Below are positions 13,466 to 17,827 of a DNA stretch of 17,827 nucleotides, piece by piece. The translations under genes and the position numbers were made by a program. The stretch is taken from positions 1-17,827 of the forward strand of contig CAZBZG010000072.1 of assembly GCA_964496245.1 (NCBI GenBank), in the 5' to 3' direction. Positions within the stretch are counted from its first letter, which is position 1. Each line of letters begins with the position of its first letter. The notes beneath the pieces were generated by a model. It saw nothing but the letters and a program-made list of their open reading frames with translations. It searched no databases and was not told the origin of the DNA. Source of the stretch: CAZBZG01 sp964496245. GTDB lineage: Bacteria > Planctomycetota > SZUA-567.

Positions 13466-14425
13466 ATGCTTCGCGTCTTCGGCCAGAGCGAATCGCCCCT
13501 GCCGGGCCAGCGTCCGGTGGTCACCATCGGCATGTTCGACGGCGTGCACAGAGGCCATCAGGCGGTGCTCGGCCGGACGCAGGCCGTGGCGTGTGAGCGC
13601 GGTGTTCCCTCGCTGGCCATTACGTTCGACGTGCATCCCCGCCGCCGCCTGGAGCCGGGGCAGTCGCCTGCCATGATCACGAGCCTGGAGCACCGGCTCG
13701 TGCTCCTGGAGGAACGGGGCCTCGTCGCCGTCTGGGTACTCTCGTTCGACGAAGCGCTGGCTCGCATGAAGGCGGCTGATTTCGTGCATGCGGTCCTTGT
13801 GGAACGACTCGCGACGCAAGCCGTGGTCCTGGGCGACGATGCTCACTTTGGGCACGACCGCGAAGGGGATATCGCGCTGCTCAGGCGGATGTCGGAGGCG
13901 GCGGGGTTCGAGGTGGTGAGTGTGCCGCCCGTGCTTGTGGACGGACGGGTTGTCAGCAGCACGGAGATCCGCAACGCGGTGCAAGGGGCGCGGCTGGAAT
14001 GCGCGCGGCGCATGCTGGGGCGACCCATGTCTGTGTTGGGCACCGTGGTCCATGGGGCCGGCCGGGGCCGGCGTCTGGGCTTCCCCACGCTCAACCTCGA
14101 TCCGCACCACGAACTCCACCCGCCCCAGGGGGTCTACGTGTCGCGGACCCGGTGCGGGAACACCGTGTGGGATTCGGTGACCAACGTCGGACACCGGCCC
14201 ACGGGCGATGCAAAGGACTCTTCGGATGTCTTGGTCGAGTCCCATTTGCTGGGGTATCGCGGCGAACTGTACGGGCAGACCGTGGAGGTGATGTTCTTCG
14301 AGAAGCTGCGAGAGGAACGGGCCTTTCCGTCGGACGAGGCGCTCGGGGCCCAGATCGCTGCAGACGTCGAGGCGGCGCGCGCCTATTTCGCAAAAGCCGA
14401 ACGTTTGCGGGAGTCCGGGGCGTAG
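13466..14425 (+). CDS. ribF: Bifunctional riboflavin kinase/FAD synthetase
   Basis: RibF makes FMN from riboflavin and then FAD with ATP. The 319-residue protein has both halves. The N-terminal adenylyltransferase has GMFDGVHRGH (22-31), TFDVHPRR (53-60), the GDDAHFGHDREG stretch (123-134) and SSTEIR (164-169). The C-terminal riboflavin kinase has GRGRRLGFPTLNL (199-211), where PTLN replaces the usual PTAN, a candidate catalytic Glu258 (VESHLL), YRGELYG (264-270) and EKLREERAF (279-287). PTLN keeps the metal-contacting Thr and Asn. It starts nine bases after the lipoprotein stop, so the two are probably co-transcribed. Its own ribosome binding site is weak. Confidence 0.95.
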   Translation: MLRVFGQSESPLPGQRPVVTIGMFDGVHRGHQAVLGRTQAVACERGVPSLAITFDVHPRRRLEPGQSPAMITSLEHRLVLLEERGLVAVWVLSFDEALARMKAADFVHAVLVERLATQAVVLGDDAHFGHDREGDIALLRRMSEAAGFEVVSVPPVLVDGRVVSSTEIRNAVQGARLECARRMLGRPMSVLGTVVHGAGRGRRLGFPTLNLDPHHELHPPQGVYVSRTRCGNTVWDSVTNVGHRPTGDAKDSSDVLVESHLLGYRGELYGQTVEVMFFEKLREERAFPSDEALGAQIAADVEAARAYFAKAERLRESGA

Positions 14426-14600
14426 GGTGGAGCGGCTCCCATGCCGGCGCGGCCTCCCCGGCGGTCGCCCCGGCCCCGACCGGAGGCGTTCGGAACGTAT
14501 AGCGCGACAGGCGTTCAGCCTCTCGTGGGCCAAGAGCGGCTACGGCGTAACACGCATCGTTTCGACTTCGCGCGCTTCAAAGGACACGGGGGAGATTCTG
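14426..14600. other. Gap between ribF and ruvC
   Basis: This 175-base stretch is open in the ruvC frame from GTG 14427, which would add 58 residues to RuvC. That extension is Arg/Gly/Pro-rich and precedes the normal RuvC start, so I treat it as non-coding. A TATAGC at 14498-14503 has no matching -35 box. No RNA or terminator was recognised. Confidence 0.45.
14588..14594 (+). promoter_or_regulatory. Ribosome binding site deciding the ruvC start
   Basis: GGGGGAG lies six bases before GTG 14601. This spacing and the position of the conserved RuvC N-terminus together fix the start. Confidence 0.55.
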
Positions 14601-15128
14601 GTGGGAGAGCCCTGCTGCATTCTGGGCATCGATCCAGGGACTCGCGCGGTCGGCTATGGCGTCATCGAGGCGGCGGGCAGCAGGCTGGCACACCGGGCCA
14701 GCGGCTGCATCCGGGCCAAGGGGGCGGTGTTTGCCGACCGGCTCGTGCAGATCCACAGGGGGCTGCAGGAGGTGATCGCTGCCCACCAGCCGGATGTGGC
14801 GGCCGTGGAGACCGTGTTCGGGGGCAAGAATCTCAAGACGAGCATCGCCATCGGAGAGGGGCGCGGCGTGGCGATCGTCTCGGCCGCGGAACTGGGGGTC
14901 CCGGTCGTGGCCTACGAGCCGGCGACCGTCAAGCGTGCGGTGGCCGGCTCGGGCCGGGCGGCCAAGGAGCAGATCCGTGAGATGGTTCGGGTGACGCTGG
15001 GCCTGCGCGAAGCCCCGAAGAGCGAACACGCGGCCGATGCCCTGGCGCTCGCCATCACGCATGTGCACCGCCAGCGGACGGTGGACCTCGCGTCCCGCGG
15101 CGGAGGCCGGCGGCGGCGACGCCGCTGA
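14601..15128 (+). CDS. ruvC: Crossover junction endodeoxyribonuclease RuvC
   Basis: RuvC cuts Holliday junctions with the RuvAB motor during recombination repair. With GTG 14601 as start it has 175 residues, the usual length. The RNase H-like active site is Asp11 (LGIDPGT), Glu70 (AVETVF), His143 and Asp146 (SEHAADALALAITH). The His takes the position of E. coli Asp138, a form also known from Thermus RuvC, so activity is expected. The short C-terminal tail is Gly/Arg-rich (GGGRRRRRR) and may bind DNA. No ruvA or ruvB is in the window. It sits 175 bases after ribF and 46 bases before the next gene. Confidence 0.94.
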   Translation: MGEPCCILGIDPGTRAVGYGVIEAAGSRLAHRASGCIRAKGAVFADRLVQIHRGLQEVIAAHQPDVAAVETVFGGKNLKTSIAIGEGRGVAIVSAAELGVPVVAYEPATVKRAVAGSGRAAKEQIREMVRVTLGLREAPKSEHAADALALAITHVHRQRTVDLASRGGGRRRRRR

Positions 15129-15135
15129 AAACGCG

Positions 15136-15161
15136 GCCCCGCGCGCGGGTAGCAGCGGGGC
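15136..15161. other. GC-rich hairpin between ruvC and the next gene
   Basis: GCCCCGC (15136-15142) and GCGGGGC (15155-15161) are perfect complements around a 12-base loop. No T-run follows. It ends just before the GGAGGTGA ribosome binding site (15164-15171) and could weaken read-through or mask the site. Confidence 0.35.
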
Positions 15162-15174
15162 ATGGAGGTGAGGC

Positions 15175-16275
15175 ATGCAAGACGATGCAGCAGAGGCTCG
15201 CTCCGGCCGGGACGAGGTCGGCGTCGCAATGGCATGCCTCGCCGCCGAGGTGGCCCGGCTGGGACCGGCGGCCGTGGTCCTAGGCGTTGTGATTCTCCTC
15301 TTCGCTCTCGGCACGGTGGTGCGCAACTCCACGTGGGCAGATATGGGGGCTCTCTGGCTGGACATCGCCAACAAGACCTATCGCATGCGGATCCTGGACC
15401 CGGCGACGGGCCGTGAAGCGCCCCGTCAGGACCGCGCGCGCATCTACAACAACATCGGTCTCTACCTCTACAACCAGGGCCGCGATCTGCATCGCGCGCG
15501 ATCCGCCATCGCGCGGACGATCGCTGAGTACGAGCGTATCCGGACCGATGCAGAGACGCCGGTGGCGCGCCGACGTGTGGCTGCGTGCGAGGAGGAGATC
15601 GTCAGGCTCTACGACGAGATCGAGCGCCTGCGCGCAGCCCTGATCGAGCACATTCCCCGGGAGTTCCAATCCGAGGCGAAGCGCGGCGGCGTGAGCCGGG
15701 ACTCTCTGGGATGGGACCTGCTCCTGCCCGCGCGGCTCTCTCTGGAACGGGCGCTGTACCACAATTCCATCTACTACAAGGCCCACCTCAACCTGGGGCT
15801 GGTCGAGAAGATTCGGGCATTCGATTTCCCGCCAGACAGTGTCGAGCGAGAGGCGTACCTGCGGCGTTCGGTCGAGCGGTTCCGCGTGGCCATTGCCGTG
15901 CACCCGACATACGAGAAGGCGCTTCGTTATCTCGCCGATGGGCTGTTGCTCCTCGAAGAATACGGCGAGGCCCGACGTGCGGCCATCCGCGCGGTCCGGC
16001 ATCACAAGGCGCACGAGGGGCAGGCGGCGCTTTTCGAGGAAATCGATTGCATCATCGAGGCCTCGGACGCGCTGGGGGATTACGACGTCGCCCTGGACTG
16101 GATCGATGTGGCCCTGCAGCTGGAGCCGCTGGATCCCGGTCCGTACGAAGCGCGGCGGAAACGCCTCCGGGCCCTGCAGCGGCAACGGGAACGCGAGCTG
16201 GAGGCGGACGAGGAAGGGCAGGCGCTGGACGGGGGCACGGGGCGCGGGGCAGCGGACGGCAGACAGCCCGAGTAG
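15175..16275 (+). CDS. Membrane-anchored TPR-like protein
   Basis: This 366-residue protein is not recognised beyond its fold. It starts at ATG 15175 after a near-perfect ribosome binding site (GGAGGTGA). One membrane helix at about residues 31-48 is preceded by an acidic N-terminus. Because that end lacks positive charge, I expect the bulk of the protein to lie outside the cytoplasm, but this is uncertain. Residues 85-160 are helical with a possible coiled coil, including the IYNNIGLYLYNQGRDLHRA repeat-like motif. Residues of about 185-325 contain several TPR-like helix pairs (SIYYKAHLNLGLVEK, TYEKALRYLADGLLLLEEYGEA, DYDVALDWIDVALQLEP). The C-terminal 40 residues are charged and low in complexity. 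It may scaffold an envelope complex; no partner can be named. Confidence 0.78.
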   Translation: MQDDAAEARSGRDEVGVAMACLAAEVARLGPAAVVLGVVILLFALGTVVRNSTWADMGALWLDIANKTYRMRILDPATGREAPRQDRARIYNNIGLYLYNQGRDLHRARSAIARTIAEYERIRTDAETPVARRRVAACEEEIVRLYDEIERLRAALIEHIPREFQSEAKRGGVSRDSLGWDLLLPARLSLERALYHNSIYYKAHLNLGLVEKIRAFDFPPDSVEREAYLRRSVERFRVAIAVHPTYEKALRYLADGLLLLEEYGEARRAAIRAVRHHKAHEGQAALFEEIDCIIEASDALGDYDVALDWIDVALQLEPLDPGPYEARRKRLRALQRQRERELEADEEGQALDGGTGRGAADGRQPE

Positions 16276-16300
16276 GTCGGGCCCCGGCGTGCGGCGTGTG

Positions 16301-16660
16301 CTATGCCTGGCCGGTCCGTCCGCTTACAGGGCCAGCCAGAAGGTCCTTCCACAGCGCGTCCTCGATCTCGATCCCCTCGGCGAGGCGGCGGTCACGGGCG
16401 GCCAGGCTTCGCGCGCCCGGAAGGCGCGGGGACTCGGCGCCGTCCAGAGCGGGCACGGCTTCGAGGGCGGCCACGTAGCCATCGAGCGCGGATTCGTACC
16501 CGCCGTCGTCGCGCAGCAGGTCGGGGTGGAACGCGAAGAGGAGCAGTCCGTAGTCCTCCTGGGGGCCGGGCACGGCTGCGTCCTCCTCTGCGAGTCCTCG
16601 GGCAGCGAGGCAGGCGGTGACTGCGTGCTCGACCGTTTCGACCGGGCGTCTCATGCGCAT
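16301..16660 (-). CDS. Small hypothetical protein
   Basis: This frame of 119 residues starts at ATG 16660, or at ATG 16654 two codons later. It is acidic and rich in Ala, Leu, Asp and Glu, with a balanced composition unlike the Arg-rich frame on the opposite strand. It has no signal peptide or membrane segment. Sequences such as HAVTACLAARGLAEEDAAV and IEIEDALWKDLL suggest a small helical protein. The ribosome binding site is poor. It lies 49 bases after the AraC regulator on the same strand and converges on the membrane repeat gene. I do not recognise it, and it could be a chance frame in GC-rich DNA. Confidence 0.5.
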   Translation of the reverse strand: MRMRRPVETVEHAVTACLAARGLAEEDAAVPGPQEDYGLLLFAFHPDLLRDDGGYESALDGYVAALEAVPALDGAESPRLPGARSLAARDRRLAEGIEIEDALWKDLLAGPVSGRTGQA

Positions 16661-16709
16661 TGATTCTACCCAGGCGCGGCTGCGTGTCCAGAAAAGGCGG
16701 ATGCGCGTT

Positions 16710-17558
16710 TCACTTGGCCGGCGACACCAGGCCCTTGCGGTTGCGGAGCCGGTACTGCCGCGGCGGGAGGCCGAAACGCACCTTGAAGATGCGGTAGAAA
16801 TGGCTGAGGCTGCGGAAGCCGCAGTCCAGTGCGAGGTCGAGGATGTCGCGCCCCGTAGTCGTGAGCTGTGCGGCAGCGTAATCGAGACGGATCGCGTTGA
16901 GCACCGCACTGGGCGTGCGCCCGGTGCTGCGCTTGAGCACGCGGGCAACGTGTTCGGGGCTGCGGCCGCAGAGGCGCGCCAGTTCGCGCGTGCCGAGGCG
17001 GAACCGTTCGGGTTCGCGCAGGGCGAGGCAGGCGCTGCGCAACCAGTCCGGGCACGCGGCAAAGGGATCCGCCCCTTCTTCGAGCACGAGCTCGTGGAGC
17101 AGGTTGAGGAGAAAGCGGTCGCGCGCGAAGGGGGTTCGCTGGGCGGCGCCGAGTTGACGCCCGGCTGCGGCGAGCCAGTGGCGCTGGGCGACGGTCAACC
17201 GGAGCGTACGGGGCAGGGCTCTGTCTGCGGCCCAGGGATCGGGCTGGTCGCAGAAGTAACGGTCGCGGAGGGCATCGACCGTGCGTGCGGGAAACGCGAG
17301 GTTGATGAAGGCAATGCCGGCCGGGCCGGTCGGACGAATGCCGTGGTGGTCGTGGGGTCGGATCATGACGAGATCGTCTGCGCTGAGGCGGATGGTCTGG
17401 CCGTTGACCCGGTGGAGGCCGGCGCCCGCCTCCACCCAGAAGACCTCGGCAAAGTCGTGTGTGTGGACGGGTGCGCCTTCGCGTGGGCGGAACTCGGTGA
17501 AGGCAAGGTGGAATGCCTGGCTGTCGGCGCTGAGTTCGCGCCAGTGCAGATGTCTCAT
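16710..17558 (-). CDS. AraC-family transcription regulator
   Basis: This 282-residue protein has the AraC layout: an N-terminal cupin sensor domain (about 20-100) and a C-terminal DNA-binding domain (about 185-275). The sensor keeps THDFAEVFWVEAGAGLHRVNG (33-53), with His32 and His34 as possible metal or ligand contacts, and HDHHGI. The second helix-turn-helix, ILDLALDCGFRSLSHFYRIFK, followed by GLPPRQYR, is the standard family signature. ATG 17558 begins where the conserved domain begins, although in-frame ATGs upstream exist. No strong ribosome binding site was seen. It is divergent from the URO-D-family gene, 107 bases apart, so that gene is its likely target. The inducer is probably a small sugar or related metabolite, but this is inference. 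Confidence 0.9.
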   Translation of the reverse strand: MRHLHWRELSADSQAFHLAFTEFRPREGAPVHTHDFAEVFWVEAGAGLHRVNGQTIRLSADDLVMIRPHDHHGIRPTGPAGIAFINLAFPARTVDALRDRYFCDQPDPWAADRALPRTLRLTVAQRHWLAAAGRQLGAAQRTPFARDRFLLNLLHELVLEEGADPFAACPDWLRSACLALREPERFRLGTRELARLCGRSPEHVARVLKRSTGRTPSAVLNAIRLDYAAAQLTTTGRDILDLALDCGFRSLSHFYRIFKVRFGLPPRQYRLRNRKGLVSPAK

Positions 17559-17601
17559 GGAGATCAACATATCACAAGAAAAGCACAACAGCAAGCAAGA
17601 T

Positions 17602-17618
17602 TTGCCTGTTTGTGGCAA
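17602..17618. promoter_or_regulatory. Small inverted repeat between AraC regulator and URO-D gene
   Basis: TTGCC (17602-17606) and GGCAA (17614-17618) are complementary around seven bases, in the AT-richer 107-base divergent gap. The neighbouring CAAGCAAG and TGTTTGTGG stretches repeat the same letters. It could be an operator for the AraC-type regulator. Candidate promoter boxes in the gap are weak on both strands. Confidence 0.3.
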
Positions 17619-17665
17619 GTAGTATGGAGATGCGGACAAACGATGTCCAAGGAGGGTGTGCGCAC

Positions 17666-17827
17666 ATGACCAATCGCGATCGGCTCTTGACGGTGCTTCG
17701 GGGCGAGATCCCGGACTGTGTGCCCGTGGCCCCGGATTTCTCCAACATGATCCCGGCCCGTCTCACGGGAAAGCCCTTCTGGGATCTCTACCTCTACAAC
17801 GATCCGCCCATCTGGGAAGCGTACGTG
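17666..17827 (+). CDS. URO-D-family protein, 5' part only
   Basis: Only the first 54 residues are in the window; the frame is open at the end. ATG 17666 has AAGGAGG (17649-17655) 10 bases upstream. The N-terminal TNRDRLLTVLRGEIPDCVPV matches the usual opening of uroporphyrinogen-decarboxylase-like (URO-D) proteins, which read roughly T-x-R-E-R-x-x-x-x-L-x-G-x-x-P-D-R-V-P. Many such proteins in this setting are not heme enzymes but corrinoid methyltransferase relatives (MtaA/MtbA type) or of unknown function. The following segment, with TGKPFWDLYLYNDPPIWEAYV, fits this branch rather than HemE. It is probably regulated by the divergent AraC protein. The rest of the gene and its neighbours lie outside the window. 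Confidence 0.75.
   Translation, partial: MTNRDRLLTVLRGEIPDCVPVAPDFSNMIPARLTGKPFWDLYLYNDPPIWEAYV

Noticed and set aside
14427..14600. N-terminal extension of RuvC by 58 residues
   Set aside because: The extension is Arg/Gly-rich, and the conserved RuvC start is next to a good ribosome site at 14588-14594.
16303..16620. Plus-strand frame of 105 residues after the membrane repeat gene
   Set aside because: Extremely Arg-rich composition, typical of a shadow. The opposite frame is more protein-like.

Overview
This GC-rich window (only the argB/DUF502 and AraC/URO-D intergenic gaps are AT-richer) is densely packed chromosomal DNA of a Gram-negative-type bacterium. The mix points, by inference only, to the PVC superphylum (Kiritimatiellota, Lentisphaerota or Verrucomicrobiota): a lipobox lipoprotein, a DUF502 protein, tetratricopeptide-like proteins, a eukaryotic-type kinase fold fused to PilZ, and an AraC regulator divergent from a URO-D-family gene. 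No tRNA, rRNA, insertion sequence, CRISPR array or phage gene was recognised.

Layout. (1) 96-5443, plus strand: a promoter followed by five tightly spaced genes: a coiled-coil protein, RsmD (16S rRNA methyltransferase), a 567-residue protein with TPR-like repeats at its end, a membrane-anchored coiled-coil protein with a helix-turn-helix-like tail, and a kinase-fold/PilZ/winged-helix protein that lacks the catalytic kinase residues. (2) 5454-11871, minus strand: seven genes in a row, transcribed argB-argD-argF-(receiver/HD-GYP regulator)-rph-rdgB-(ROK sugar kinase), with gaps of at most 42 bases. It converges on cluster 1. (3) 11872-12061: a divergent control region with an 11-bp inverted repeat, a 13-bp tandem repeat that duplicates a -10 box, and a small hairpin ahead of each ribosome binding site. 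(4) 12062-16275, plus strand: a DUF502 membrane protein, a peptidoglycan-binding lipoprotein, ribF, ruvC and a membrane-anchored repeat protein. (5) 16301-17558, minus strand: a small unknown gene and an AraC-family regulator, divergent from (6) the start of a URO-D-family gene cut by the window end.

How they work together. argB, argD and argF are the kinase, aminotransferase and carbamoyltransferase steps of arginine synthesis; argC, argJ/argE, argG and argH are not here. RsmD, RNase PH, RdgB, RuvC and RibF are housekeeping enzymes. The least explained part is cyclic-di-GMP related. A predicted phosphodiesterase (receiver plus HD-GYP) sits inside the arginine operon, and a predicted cyclic-di-GMP receptor (pseudokinase-PilZ-winged helix) closes the converging cluster. 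No GGDEF synthase is visible. The five-gene cluster 1 is the best candidate here for an undescribed signalling or envelope module.
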